Part shown: positions 1 through 10,217 of the stretch, piece after piece
Layout of the letters: each line of letters starts with the position of its first letter
Position numbering within the stretch: the stretch's first letter is position 1
From: Psychrobium sp. MM17-31
GTDB taxonomy: Bacteria > Pseudomonadota > Gammaproteobacteria > Enterobacterales > Psychrobiaceae
Direction: 5' to 3'
Length of the DNA stretch: 64,000 nucleotides
NCBI RefSeq assembly: GCF_022347785.1
Contig: NZ_JAKRGA010000001.1
Location: 372,001-436,000, forward strand
Notes under the pieces: generated by a model
Told to the model about the DNA's origin: nothing
Seen by the model: the letters and a program-made list of their open reading frames with translations, nothing else
Database searches by the model: none
Made by a program: the position numbers and the translations under genes

Positions 1-239
1 TCAAGATATTCAATAATCGCCATTGATTGTGTAATCACCACAGGCTCATAGCGTGTTTTATCTTCCAACGTTGGCACTAAATGACTTGGATTTAGTGCAT
101 CATAGTCATTTAAGTGCTGCTCTCCGCCGTTTTTAACTAAATGTACACTGCGATGCTCATGTGTTAAATCTAACAGGTTCAATACGATACGGACGCGATA
201 AGCGGCACTCGAGCGCCAATACCCATGTAAAATCAACAT
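1..239 (-). CDS. maiA: Maleylacetoacetate isomerase (zeta-class GST), 5' part only
   Basis: This is the N-terminal 79 codons of a gene that runs off the left edge. The translation begins MLILHGYWRSSAAYRVRIVL, which carries the SSxxxR glutathione-site motif of zeta-class glutathione transferases (Ser10-Ser11), followed by a VPTLED cis-proline segment and a TQSMAIIEYL glutathione-contact segment. The family isomerises maleylacetoacetate to fumarylacetoacetate in tyrosine and phenylalanine breakdown. The ATG sits 2 bases after the tyrR stop codon, so the two are probably co-transcribed, fitting an aromatic amino acid regulator next to a tyrosine catabolic enzyme. The usual cysteine after SS (SSC) is alanine here, which also occurs in bacterial members. 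Function is inferred from family motifs. Confidence 0.85.
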   Translation of the reverse strand, partial: MLILHGYWRSSAAYRVRIVLNLLDLTHEHRSVHLVKNGGEQHLNDYDALNPSHLVPTLEDKTRYEPVVITQSMAIIEYL

Positions 240-241
240 AT

Positions 242-1822
242 CTAAGACTCTCCGTTATTTGAATTGTTTAAGGTATTTTTATTAATACCGTAGTCTCGTA
301 ACTTGTTGGCTATCGCCGTATGGGATACGCCAAGCTTTTTCGCCAACAATCGCGTGCTTGGATAGGCGGGATATAAGCGTTTAAGTAAATTCGCTTCAAA
401 CTGCTTGGTTGCTTGATCTAGAGTCCCTTCAAACTCACAGTCGTAATAGCCGAAATCTTTACTATAAGATGGCAACTCTAGCTCGGCGACATCAACTTCA
501 ATTGCATCTAACGATTGGCTGACACCGCGATAAATTGCGTTCTTAAGCTGCCTAATGTTACCCGGCCAACTGTAATCTTGGATATGACGTTTCGCATCGA
601 TCGATAAACGTTGCGCGCTACTATTGAGCTTAAGGGCATAATAAGCCAGAAAGGTCTCCGCCAGTGGAATAATATCTTGCTTGCGTTGCAACAGCGGCAA
701 TAAATTAATCTGCAACACATTAATGCGATAATACAAATCCTCTCTGAATTTGCCCGTTTGAATCAGCTGACTTAAGTCTTGCTGTGACGCGCAAATAATT
801 CGAATATCTACGGTGACTTCTTCATCACCACCAACACGTCTAAACTTATTTGATTCAATCAAACGCACCAATTTGACTTGCATCAGCGGGGTCATTTCAG
901 CAATTTCATCAAAGAACAAGGTACCGCCTTGCGCTTTTTCAATAAGCCCTTGCTTACCTTCTAAACGCTTAGACACCGAATTCGGCGCATAGCCAAACAG
1001 CTCAGATTCAGCCACTTCATCGGGAATAGCGGCGCAGTTGATTGCAATAAACGGCTTATCGCGACGATCGCTATGCTCATGACAAGCACGTGCCAACACT
1101 TCTTTACCCGTTCCAGTATCACCAGAAATAAGAAGCGGCGCATCCAGTACCGCGTGTTGCTTGGCTGTGGCGACTACCTCTTTCATGGCCGGGGAAAATG
1201 CTAACACGTTAGCAAAGCTATTCTCAGGAGCGGATTTAAGGGCGTTATATTGCTTATCGATGCGCTGTGAAGACTTGAGTAAAATAACCGCACCAGTGAC
1301 AATTTTTTTGTCATCAACGTCAGGCAGATAGACAGGTATAATCTCTGCCAAATACTCGATTTTCTCAACGCTCACCCGTGATGCCAATGGCGAGACATCT
1401 TTGCTAGCTAACCATTTGCTAAATGAAAAGCCTGACACCCAATTATTTAATGGTTCTTTATCGCTTGACGACTCATCTTCGCCAATTAACTTTAACGCCG
1501 CATCATTGGCACGGGTAATTTGCCCTTTTAAGTCAATCGAAAAAATTGGATCAGGCAGATTCTTGAGTAACGTAAGTAAACCGTAATGCTCTTGCTCTGA
1601 AGGCATATGCGATACGGCACGAACGTCATTAACCCCGACAATTTTCCGAATGGATTGCATAAGCTTTTGAAAGTCGGAAAATTCAATTTCGGGAAAATGA
1701 ACGTAGACACGGCCAGTTTGGTCAGCGTCAATACCACGTAGATTAAGATTAAAACTCGCCAGTAATCCCAAAATTTCTTGGGCAATACCTAAACGATTTT
1801 CACAAAGAACTTCTAAACGCAC
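242..1822 (-). CDS. tyrR: TyrR family transcriptional regulator of aromatic amino acid metabolism
   Basis: A 526-residue TyrR homologue (E. coli TyrR is 513). It has an N-terminal ACT domain (VRLEVLCENRLGIAQEI), a PAS domain, a central AAA+ domain with Walker A GDTGTGKE near residue 234 and Walker B GGTLFFDEIAEM, and a C-terminal helix-turn-helix TRLLAKKLGVSHTAIANKL. The GAFTGA loop that contacts sigma-54 is absent (the region reads LFGYAPNSVSKRLEG), as is known for TyrR, which works with sigma-70. The start chosen is GTG at 1822: it aligns with the E. coli N-terminus MRLEV and has GAAGAG six bases upstream. The longer frame would start on TTG at 1840 with no ribosome binding site. It is followed 2 bases later by maiA. 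Confidence 0.92.
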   Translation of the reverse strand: MRLEVLCENRLGIAQEILGLLASFNLNLRGIDADQTGRVYVHFPEIEFSDFQKLMQSIRKIVGVNDVRAVSHMPSEQEHYGLLTLLKNLPDPIFSIDLKGQITRANDAALKLIGEDESSSDKEPLNNWVSGFSFSKWLASKDVSPLASRVSVEKIEYLAEIIPVYLPDVDDKKIVTGAVILLKSSQRIDKQYNALKSAPENSFANVLAFSPAMKEVVATAKQHAVLDAPLLISGDTGTGKEVLARACHEHSDRRDKPFIAINCAAIPDEVAESELFGYAPNSVSKRLEGKQGLIEKAQGGTLFFDEIAEMTPLMQVKLVRLIESNKFRRVGGDEEVTVDIRIICASQQDLSQLIQTGKFREDLYYRINVLQINLLPLLQRKQDIIPLAETFLAYYALKLNSSAQRLSIDAKRHIQDYSWPGNIRQLKNAIYRGVSQSLDAIEVDVAELELPSYSKDFGYYDCEFEGTLDQATKQFEANLLKRLYPAYPSTRLLAKKLGVSHTAIANKLRDYGINKNTLNNSNNGES

Positions 1823-1919
1823 GATATGCTCTTCTATCAAACAAATAAACGAAAGTGTAAACCTTTCTTTACTGTTGATGCAAGGGCAAAAATGAAATGT
1901 TACAAAGTGGAAATGAGTG

Positions 1920-1952
1920 AATAAACAATGGCTAACCAGAGCGGTTAGCCAT
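1920..1952 (-). terminator. Intrinsic terminator after secF
   Basis: A perfect 10-base-pair stem (ATGGCTAACC at 1928-1937 with GGTTAGCCAT at 1943-1952) and a 5-base loop lie just after the secF stop. Reading in the minus direction the stem is followed by a T-rich stretch (TGTTTATTC). It separates the sec operon from tyrR. Confidence 0.8.
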
Positions 1953-1966
1953 TATAAACGAGACAG

Positions 1967-2917
1967 TTACAGGTGCATTTCTTCCTGATCTTCGCCTTCT
2001 TTCTCAACCTCAACCGGCATCAGATCTTCTTTGGTAATACCAAGAGATAATGCGATTGAAGAAGCAACGTAAATCGACGAGTAAGTACCGATAAAGACAC
2101 CAAATAGCAATGCTGTCGCAAAACCGTGGATTAGCGCGCCGCCTTTAAAGAATAAGGCGAACAATACGATAATCGTCGTTAATGAGGTAATCAAGGTACG
2201 GCTCATGGTCTGCGTTAGTGAGATATCGATAACTTCACTTGGGCTACCAGTACGCAGCTTACGGAAATTCTCACGAATACGGTCTGATACAACGATGGTA
2301 TCGTTAAGTGAGTAACCGATTACTGCGAGGATTGCCGCCAATACTGTTAGGTCAAACTCTAATTGTAACAGTGAGAATAAACCGACCGTTAAGAACACAT
2401 CATGCGCCAGTGCGAACACTGAACCTAGTGCGAAACGCCATTCAAAACGCAGCGCAACGTAAATCATGATACAGATAAGTGCGGCAAGCATCGCGAGGCC
2501 ACCTTTTTCTGCTAACTCATCACCTACTTTAGGCCCTACGAACTCGATACGGCGCATCTTAACTTCTTGGTCAGAATTGCTATTGAGTAATTCAAGCACC
2601 TGACTACCAATGGTCTCAGGTTTAACGTCTTGACGTGGTGCCAAACGAATTAGTACGTCACGCGGGCTGCCAAAACTTTGTACCACGGCATCGTCGAAAC
2701 CGTTACCTTCAAGTGTTTGACGGATATTCTGAAGATTAGCTTCTTGACTGTAGCCAACTTCAATCACGGTACCGCCGGTGAAATCCAAACCAAGGTTAAG
2801 TCCCTTAGTCGATACCATAGCTACACTTGCAATCATTAATGCCGCTGAAAAAACCATGGCGAGCTTTCGCCATTTCATAAAGCTGATAGTGCTTACATTT
2901 TTAAGGATCTGAAACAT
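1967..2917 (-). CDS. secF: Protein translocase subunit SecF
   Basis: 316 residues, normal length for SecF. Inner-membrane partner of SecD; the pair uses the ion gradient to help SecYEG finish protein export. The N-terminal transmembrane helix is followed by the conserved GLDFTGGTVIEV segment, a short periplasmic domain, then five more predicted helices including VIGYSLNDTIVVSDRIREN, the RND-type motif of transmembrane helix 4. The C-terminus is acidic (PVEVEKEGEDQEEMHL). The ATG lies 10 bases after the secD stop, so secD and secF are one operon. A terminator follows at 1920-1952. Confidence 0.97.
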   Translation of the reverse strand: MFQILKNVSTISFMKWRKLAMVFSAALMIASVAMVSTKGLNLGLDFTGGTVIEVGYSQEANLQNIRQTLEGNGFDDAVVQSFGSPRDVLIRLAPRQDVKPETIGSQVLELLNSNSDQEVKMRRIEFVGPKVGDELAEKGGLAMLAALICIMIYVALRFEWRFALGSVFALAHDVFLTVGLFSLLQLEFDLTVLAAILAVIGYSLNDTIVVSDRIRENFRKLRTGSPSEVIDISLTQTMSRTLITSLTTIIVLFALFFKGGALIHGFATALLFGVFIGTYSSIYVASSIALSLGITKEDLMPVEVEKEGEDQEEMHL

Positions 2918-2927
2918 GAGCTACCAC

Positions 2928-4760
2928 CTAAATTGAAAGTTTATCAACGCGCTTGCCACCAAGCCACGCATTAACAACGGCACGCGTTACCACAACAGCG
3001 GTAAATACCGAGGTTACAATACCGATAGATAACGTAATCGCGAAGCCTTTAATTGGGCCCGCACCAAACGAGAACAAAATGATTGCGGCAATTAACGTGG
3101 TGATGTTGGCATCGAAAATGGTTGAGAATGCACTGTCGTAACCATGATGAATAGCTTGCTGAACACTACGTCCCGCTTTTATCTCTTCACGTATACGTTC
3201 GAAAATAAGTACATTCGCATCCACCGCCATACCAACGGTTAATACAATACCAGCCATCCCCGGTAATGTTAGCGCAACATCCGGGATCATCGACATAACA
3301 CCAATAATTAATACCACGTTAGACGCTAGCGCTACATTTGATACCAGACCAAAGCCGCGGTAGTAAACCAACATAAACAGTAGTACGCCAGCTAGGCCAA
3401 AGATAATCGCCGTTTTACCAAGCTCAATATTTTCTTTACCAAGGCTTGGACCTACGGTGCGCTCTTCAACAATTTGAATTGGCGCGCGTAGTGCACCAGC
3501 ACGTAATAACTGCGCTAAAGAGCGTGCTTCATGCGGGCTATCTAAACCAGTAATACGGAAGTTTTTACCAAGTTGAGTCGCAATGTTTGCAACACTGATC
3601 ACTTCTTCCACTTTCTTAAGAATTTGCTTGCCGTCTTTATCAACTTTTCCTGTTGGCTTGTATTCAATAAACACAGTAGCCATCGGCTGATTGATGTGAT
3701 TCTTAGAAAACTCTGACATTAGGTTACCGCCAGTGGCATCAAGTTTGATGCTTACCTGAGGCATGCCGTTTTCATCGAATCCAGATTGCGCGCCAGTGAT
3801 ACGCTCACCGCGCAAAATTACCTTCTTCTTCAATACAACACTGCCACCTTCGCGGCGTTGGTAAAGTTTAGAATCGGCAGGCACATTATTTGGCGATGCT
3901 TGATAGTCAGCTAAACGCAGCTCTAAGGTCGCAGTAGCACCTAACAGCTCTTTCGCTTTTGCCGTATCTTGAACACCTGGCAATTGCACAACGATACGAT
4001 CTTCACCTTGACGTTGTACGTCTGGCTCCGCCACACCTAGCTCATTAACACGCGAGCGAATAATAGTGATATTCTGCTCAACTGCTTCGAGTTTGGTTTG
4101 GCGTAATAGCTCAGGACTCATTGCAGCGCGAACCGCTAATGGATCTGATCTAAGCTGGGTAAATACCGTTGTACGATAGTTGTTTTCTAATAGCGCTAAG
4201 CCTTTTTGTAACGACTCTTCGTTGCGGAATTTTAGGTCAACACCATCGTTATTCATGCGAATACTGCGATAGCGAATACGCTCTTTACGCAAATCAGTTT
4301 TAAAGTCTAAAACCATTTGCTCGTGAGTCGTCTTCATTAAATCGCGCATATCAACTTCCATTAAGAAGTAGATACCACCGCGTAAATCTAGACCAAGATT
4401 CAATGGCGATGCACCAATAGCAGCGAGCCATTCAGGTGTTGTCTGCGCCATGTTTAGAGCAACTGTGTATTGGTCGCCCAATAGTTCAGTGGCAATTTCA
4501 CGCGCTTTAAGTTGTGCATCGAGATCGTTAAGACGAATCAGCACCTGACCTTTGTCAAGTGACGCCGACTTAACCTCTATTTGCGAGTCTAACTTGCTTT
4601 TAATGCGCTCAAAGGTGCTTAGCTGAACTTCGCGTCCTTTGATACCTGAAATCTGCAGTGCAGGATCAGGCTCATACAAGTTAGGCGCCGCATATAGAAA
4701 ACCGATGATGACTGTCAGTGCAATCAGCAAAGTTTTCCATAATGGGTACCTGTTTAACAT
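2928..4760 (-). CDS. secD: Protein translocase subunit SecD
   Basis: 610 residues, matching the usual length of about 600-620. It has an N-terminal membrane helix (LLIALTVIIGFLYAAPNLY), the large periplasmic P1 domain beginning with GLDLRGGIYFLMEVD, and six helices with the conserved VGMAVDANVLIFERIREE motif. SecD works with SecF in the inner membrane on the periplasmic side of preprotein translocation. It lies between yajC (28 bases upstream) and secF, the standard yajC-secD-secF order. Confidence 0.97.
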   Translation of the reverse strand: MLNRYPLWKTLLIALTVIIGFLYAAPNLYEPDPALQISGIKGREVQLSTFERIKSKLDSQIEVKSASLDKGQVLIRLNDLDAQLKAREIATELLGDQYTVALNMAQTTPEWLAAIGASPLNLGLDLRGGIYFLMEVDMRDLMKTTHEQMVLDFKTDLRKERIRYRSIRMNNDGVDLKFRNEESLQKGLALLENNYRTTVFTQLRSDPLAVRAAMSPELLRQTKLEAVEQNITIIRSRVNELGVAEPDVQRQGEDRIVVQLPGVQDTAKAKELLGATATLELRLADYQASPNNVPADSKLYQRREGGSVVLKKKVILRGERITGAQSGFDENGMPQVSIKLDATGGNLMSEFSKNHINQPMATVFIEYKPTGKVDKDGKQILKKVEEVISVANIATQLGKNFRITGLDSPHEARSLAQLLRAGALRAPIQIVEERTVGPSLGKENIELGKTAIIFGLAGVLLFMLVYYRGFGLVSNVALASNVVLIIGVMSMIPDVALTLPGMAGIVLTVGMAVDANVLIFERIREEIKAGRSVQQAIHHGYDSAFSTIFDANITTLIAAIILFSFGAGPIKGFAITLSIGIVTSVFTAVVVTRAVVNAWLGGKRVDKLSI

Positions 4761-4788
4761 GGTATATCCTTAGTTTAAAAGCCGCCTC

Positions 4789-5115
4789 TTATAGAGACTT
4801 CATCGTGCCTTTTGGCAATACAGCTGAAACGTAATCTTTCTTTACTGTGATTTGTAAGCCTTCGCTGATTTCGATTTGGATGTAATCGTTGTCGTCGCTA
4901 ATTTTAGCGATTTTGCCAATGATGCCACCGTTTGTTAGCACTTCATCGCCTTTGTTCATCGACGACATTAAGTTTTTATGCTCTTTAACGCGCTTTGCTT
5001 GCGGGCGGTAGATAATAAAATAAAATACCAAACCGAAAACGGCTAACATGATCAAGCTACCGTATTCACCACCTGGTGCCGCGCCTGCCGCTGCATGTGC
5101 ATTAGAAATAAACAT
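4789..5115 (-). CDS. yajC: Preprotein translocase accessory subunit YajC
   Basis: 108 residues with one membrane segment (YGSLIMLAVFGLVFYFIIYRPQ) ending in the family hallmark YRPQAKRVKEHK, then the small conserved domain GDEVLTNGGIIGKIAKI. YajC associates with SecDF in the inner membrane. It is the first gene of the yajC-secD-secF group and lies 97 bases downstream of tgt, an order shared by many gammaproteobacteria. Confidence 0.96.
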   Translation of the reverse strand: MFISNAHAAAGAAPGGEYGSLIMLAVFGLVFYFIIYRPQAKRVKEHKNLMSSMNKGDEVLTNGGIIGKIAKISDDNDYIQIEISEGLQITVKKDYVSAVLPKGTMKSL

Positions 5116-5212
5116 TACTTCCCCTTTGTTTTTATAATTAAACGATTAAAAAAATTGACCCTACCCTACCACATAAGTCATATGAAAGGGTCGTAAAATT
5201 ATGATCCTGCTA

Positions 5213-6388
<1,176 letters not shown>

Positions 6389-6470
6389 TTAAATAATGAT
6401 GTGTGGACAGCCGCCGACAATTTCAAGTAATGGGGGCGACTGTTTTGTAATTTTTAAACGGTGTTAGTAT

Positions 6471-7517
6471 TTACTGCGGCGCTTTCTCAATAAACATTGC
6501 ATCGCCGTAACTAAAGAATCGATATTCTTGCGCTATTGCGTGTTGATAGGCCTTCATGACATTGTCAAAACCCGCAAAGGCGCTGATAAGCATAATGAGG
6601 GTAGATTCCGGCAAGTGAAAATTGGTTACCATGGCATCGACCACTTTAAATTCGTAACCAGGATAAATGAAGATGTCGCTATCCCCATAGAACGGCGCCA
6701 TCGATTCGCCATTCTCTAACGCTTTGTTAGCGGCACTTTCAACTGAACGCATCGACGTTGTGCCCACAGTAATAACGCGCTTACCGGCAGCTTTCGTCGC
6801 TTTAATAAGTTCGCTCACTTCTTCTGATACTTCGATGTATTCTTTGTGCATGACATGGTCTGTCACCGAATCTACTTTCACTGGCTGGAAAGTGCCCGCG
6901 CCAACATGCAATGTGACAAAGGCTATTTTCACGCCTTTTTCTTTGATTTTTGCCAAAATGTTGTCGTCGAAGTGAAGGCCTGCAGTAGGTGCGGCAACCG
7001 CACCTGGATTCTTGTTATACACCGTTTGATAGCGTTCTTTATCGCTATCTTCATCTGGGCGGTCGATATAAGGTGGCAGCGGCATATGACCCACGTTTTC
7101 TAATACGTCGAGCACGTTACGACTGTCTTCAAAACGAAGTTCAAATAACGCGTCATGGCGCGCGACCATAGTGACGTTAACGCCGCCATCGAGAATGATT
7201 TTTGAGCCGGGCTTTGGCGATTTAGAACAACGTACATGCGCCAAGACCGTATGTTCATCTAACATACGTTCAACTAATACTTCGAGCTTACCGCCACTTT
7301 CTTTTTGACCAAACACTCGTGCAGGGATCACTCGAGTATCATTGAAGATCATCAAATCACCTTCATTCACTTTGTCGAGAACATCAACAAACTGGCCATC
7401 ATTAATAGCACCTGTTGCACCATCAAGCCCTAAAAGGCGGCTTGCAGTGCGCTCAGCTTGCGGATAACGGGCAATTAAATGAGGTGGTAAATCAAAAGAA
7501 AAATCGGATACTTTCAT
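6471..7517 (-). CDS. queA: S-adenosylmethionine:tRNA ribosyltransferase-isomerase
   Basis: 348 residues, full length for QueA. The enzyme moves the ribosyl part of SAM onto preQ1-tRNA to make epoxyqueuosine, the step after Tgt. The N-terminus [19 protein letters not shown] and the conserved [37 protein letters not shown] and [13 protein letters not shown] blocks are all present. It is the first gene of the queA-tgt-yajC-secD-secF run. A hairpin in the preceding 120-base gap may separate it from the chemotaxis operon. Confidence 0.97.
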   Translation of the reverse strand: MKVSDFSFDLPPHLIARYPQAERTASRLLGLDGATGAINDGQFVDVLDKVNEGDLMIFNDTRVIPARVFGQKESGGKLEVLVERMLDEHTVLAHVRCSKSPKPGSKIILDGGVNVTMVARHDALFELRFEDSRNVLDVLENVGHMPLPPYIDRPDEDSDKERYQTVYNKNPGAVAAPTAGLHFDDNILAKIKEKGVKIAFVTLHVGAGTFQPVKVDSVTDHVMHKEYIEVSEEVSELIKATKAAGKRVITVGTTSMRSVESAANKALENGESMAPFYGDSDIFIYPGYEFKVVDAMVTNFHLPESTLIMLISAFAGFDNVMKAYQHAIAQEYRFFSYGDAMFIEKAPQ

Positions 7518-7540
7518 GAAAAACTGTCAACGTAAAATTA

Positions 7541-7569
7541 GTGCGGCGCTAGTCTATTATTGCGCCGTG
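7541..7569 (-). terminator. Possible terminator between the chemotaxis operon and queA
   Basis: CGGCGC (7544-7549) and GCGCCG (7562-7567) can form a six-pair stem with a 12-base loop; reading minus, it is followed by CTAATTTT. It sits between the DUF2802 gene and queA, where a transcript boundary is expected. The stem is short and the T-run weak, so this is tentative. Confidence 0.35.
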
Positions 7570-7637
7570 CAATAAGCAAGTCTGGCGGCGCTTTTATCGT
7601 GAAAGTGAGGGAGAATTGGCAGTATTCGAACTATGGA

Positions 7638-8033
7638 TTACTTACCGTGCAGGGAGACTAACAGTTCGGCTTCACCACGAGGTAAATCGCATTCTTTCAT
7701 AATGTCTTCTACGTTGGCGCCAAGCTCAACCATTTTCATGGCATGGCCGTAGAGTTTAGATTGTGGATCAGTATTGACCTGAGAGAGTTGCTCCTGACGT
7801 TCCATCGCCTGAGCGAGCTTGCCTTCAACGTCTTGAACACGACTACCAACACCTAAGGTGCCATTGCGCAATTCGTGAATTTCATCTTTGATAGTAGCGA
7901 TTTGACGTTGCTGCTCGTGAAACAATAACTTTAGCGCGCTAATTTGACGCTGGCGCTTTTGGAGAGCTAGCCATAATCCAATAATGGCTAAAAATAAAAC
8001 AACAGGAATAATCCATAAAAATAACGAGTTCAT
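7638..8033 (-). CDS. DUF2802 domain protein, chemotaxis-operon tail gene
   Basis: 131 residues: one N-terminal membrane helix (LFLWIIPVVLFLAIIGLWLAL), a probable coiled coil (residues about 27-85, rich in K, R, Q, E), and a C-terminal domain with SKLYGHAMKMVELGANVEDIMKECDLPRGEAELLVSLHGK typical of DUF2802. The family is repeatedly found just after cheW in Vibrio, Shewanella and Pseudomonas polar chemotaxis operons. No biochemical role is recognised. Here it is 42 bases after cheW and is the last gene of the chemotaxis run. Confidence 0.8.
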   Translation of the reverse strand: MNSLFLWIIPVVLFLAIIGLWLALQKRQRQISALKLLFHEQQRQIATIKDEIHELRNGTLGVGSRVQDVEGKLAQAMERQEQLSQVNTDPQSKLYGHAMKMVELGANVEDIMKECDLPRGEAELLVSLHGK

Positions 8034-8075
8034 GTTTATTCCTGCTGCCCTATCTCTAATTACTAATAGTGAATA

Positions 8076-8567
8076 TTAGAATGACGCGATGTCATCCCAC
8101 TCTTCGTCACTTAATAGTTTGTCTAAATCAACCAAGATAAGTAGTTCGTTTTCTCGGTTACATACACCCTTGATAAATTTAGCGCTTTCGTCGGTACCAA
8201 CGTTAGGTGCGAGCTCAATTTCAGATGCTTTCATGTAAACAACTTCAGCAACGCTATCAACTAAAATACCAATTACTTGCTTGTCTGATTCGATAATCAC
8301 AACGCGAGTATTGTCAGTAATGTCTGACGGCGGCAAACCAAAACGCGAGCGCGTATCGATAACAGTTACAACGCTACCACGTAGATTGATAATACCTAGC
8401 ACATAAGAAGGCGCACCTGGCACTGGTGCAATATCGCTATAACGTAATACTTCTTGAACTTGCATTACGTTCACGCCATATGTTTCATTCTCTAACTTGA
8501 ATGTAACCCACTGCAGCATTTCGTCGTTATCGACTGAATTCACTGACATTTCTGTTTCTGCATTCAT
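8076..8567 (-). CDS. cheW: Chemotaxis coupling protein CheW
   Basis: 163 residues, one CheW domain (VTFKLENETYGVNVMQVQEVLRY, PGAPSYVLGIINLRGSVVTVIDTR, VVIIESDKQVIGILVDSVAEV). CheW bridges chemoreceptors and the CheA kinase in the polar signalling array. It follows parP by 27 bases in the cheYZAB-motCD-parCP-cheW order and should be co-transcribed with it. Normal length for the family. Confidence 0.95.
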   Translation of the reverse strand: MNAETEMSVNSVDNDEMLQWVTFKLENETYGVNVMQVQEVLRYSDIAPVPGAPSYVLGIINLRGSVVTVIDTRSRFGLPPSDITDNTRVVIIESDKQVIGILVDSVAEVVYMKASEIELAPNVGTDESAKFIKGVCNRENELLILVDLDKLLSDEEWDDIASF

Positions 8568-8594
8568 TTTAATTTCCTCTATTACAGCGAGCCG

Positions 8595-9428
8595 TTATTT
8601 CGTCTCATTGCTTTCAAATAATTCGATTAAGGCATCGACGGCTAATAAGCCACACATCCGTTGTTTAACTGTTCCAGCAAGCCAAGGACTCCGCGTCACG
8701 TCAGTTCGCCATTTAATTTCGTCAAATGATAATGTGGTGCTATCGATGAGTCTGTTGCACTCTAAGCCCCAATTACTATCACCAATAACAATAATATACT
8801 GATAATTTGGTGAATATTCTAGTGAGGCTCCGTATTTTTCAGGCATCAAATAACGCGCTGTATCAATCACGTTAAGCTTTTCGTCGCGCTCAATTTGCAC
8901 GCCGCTAAACCAATTTGGTTTGCCGATTAACTTGGTTAACGATTTTTTGCGGTAAATTCCTTTGAGCTTTACTAGTGGCACTGAAAAAGTTTGCCCCATC
9001 ACTTCAAAAAACAGTGCTGGAAAACCTTCTTCGACCTCATCCATTAACGTATTGCGATGTAAAGGCCCTGTTGATGTTGCAACTTGTTCTTCGGTCTCAG
9101 TCGCTGTTTCTGCTTCATTGACAGGCTCTTCAACAACCTCTTCTACGTTAATCTCAACGCGCTCTTTAACGACTTGCTCCACTACTGTCTCAGCTGCAGG
9201 TGTAGCTTCTACAACAATTTCTGGTTCTGCTTGAGTTTCACTCAGTAATGACGGATCAACAAGTTCAGGCGATAATTCCACTTGCGGCGCCACATCACCC
9301 ACTTTCTCCAACAGCTTTTCCAGTGGCTGCGTTTCAACCGCACTCTGTTTTGGCTCATCGAGCAGCACATCAAAGAAGTCTTTCACCGTCTTTGACGAGC
9401 GGCTTTCCATTAATTTTTTTTCGTCCAC
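8595..9428 (-). CDS. parP: ParP-like polar array adaptor with C-terminal CheW-like domain
   Basis: 277 residues. The N-terminal half is acidic and low-complexity (runs of VVEEPVNEAETATETEEQ), starting with a conserved-looking VKDFFDVLLDEP segment; the C-terminal half (about residues 135-270) is CheW-like (FPALFFEVMGQTFSVPLVKLKGIYR). This matches Vibrio ParP, whose CheW-like AIF domain binds CheA and receptors while the N-terminal part binds ParC, keeping arrays at the cell pole. The gene directly follows parC, as in Vibrio. The start is GTG at 9428 with GGTAAG seven bases upstream; an internal ATG at 9410 is the alternative. Confidence 0.82.
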   Translation of the reverse strand: MDEKKLMESRSSKTVKDFFDVLLDEPKQSAVETQPLEKLLEKVGDVAPQVELSPELVDPSLLSETQAEPEIVVEATPAAETVVEQVVKERVEINVEEVVEEPVNEAETATETEEQVATSTGPLHRNTLMDEVEEGFPALFFEVMGQTFSVPLVKLKGIYRKKSLTKLIGKPNWFSGVQIERDEKLNVIDTARYLMPEKYGASLEYSPNYQYIIVIGDSNWGLECNRLIDSTTLSFDEIKWRTDVTRSPWLAGTVKQRMCGLLAVDALIELFESNETK

Positions 9429-9443
9429 AAATAACTTACCGAA

Positions 9444-10214
9444 TTAATCTTCTGCTAATAGCGTATCTAATAACAATCCATAAGCCACGACGCCGCGACT
9501 ACGCGGTGCAAACTGGGGCAATGGTAAATGACGCTCACTGGCGTCTCTAAATTTTGTATCGACGGGAATAACCTTATCCCACACGCGATGCTCAAATGTT
9601 TCTTTCATTGTTTCCAGCGACTGGAGACTCGCTTTGGTTCTGCGGTCAAACATAGTTGGTACGATTAAATAATTGTATGGCGTCTTATTTGACCGCTGCA
9701 TAATCAGCAGTGTTTTAATCATGCGCTCTAAGCCTTTAAACGCCAAATATTCAGTTTGCACCGGCACTACAACCTTACTGCTACACGCGAGGGCATTAAC
9801 CATTAGCACGCCCAGTACTGGTGAGCAGTCGACGATAACGTGATCGTATTGGCCTGATACTCCCGCCAAAATACGTTTTAAGATCAAGCCCATGCCTTCC
9901 TTATGGCCAAGCTCTCGATCAAGTGTTGCTAGTGCCATCGACGATGGAATCAAATCGATTTGTTCGACATTGGTTTTACAAATAACGCGCTGGGTTAAAC
10001 GGTCGATAAATTTTTCAGGGCAAGTAAATAGATCGTACAGCGAATATTCCAATTCATCACAATCAACGCCTAGCGAAAAGCCCATTGAAGAATGCGGATC
10101 GATATCGACCAAGAGCACACGCTTGTTTCTACGCGCTAAAATCCCAGCTAACGTCAAAGCAGTGGTGGTTTTGCCCACACCGCCTTTTTGATTTGCAATA
10201 CTCCAAACTTTCAC
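9444..10214 (-). CDS. parC: ParC: ParA-like ATPase for polar chemotaxis arrays
   Basis: 256 residues beginning [20 protein letters not shown], a deviant Walker A (KGGVGKTT) of the ParA/MinD family, with the later [13 protein letters not shown] and [17 protein letters not shown] switch segments. In Vibrio ParC binds the polar hub HubP and recruits ParP and the chemosensory arrays. Position between motD and parP argues for this role rather than chromosome segregation. Start is GTG at 10214, since the conserved MKVW start fits and only 3 bases separate it from the motD stop. Confidence 0.88.
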   Translation of the reverse strand: MKVWSIANQKGGVGKTTTALTLAGILARRNKRVLLVDIDPHSSMGFSLGVDCDELEYSLYDLFTCPEKFIDRLTQRVICKTNVEQIDLIPSSMALATLDRELGHKEGMGLILKRILAGVSGQYDHVIVDCSPVLGVLMVNALACSSKVVVPVQTEYLAFKGLERMIKTLLIMQRSNKTPYNYLIVPTMFDRRTKASLQSLETMKETFEHRVWDKVIPVDTKFRDASERHLPLPQFAPRSRGVVAYGLLLDTLLAED

Positions 10215-10217
10215 ACG

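Noticed and set aside
1823-1840. TTG start of tyrR
   Set aside because: No ribosome site; GTG 1822 matches the E. coli N-terminus and has GAAGAG.
6405-6445. Imperfect hairpin ACAGCCGCC/GGCGACTGT after queA
   Set aside because: One mismatch, long loop and no T-run in the direction of transcription.
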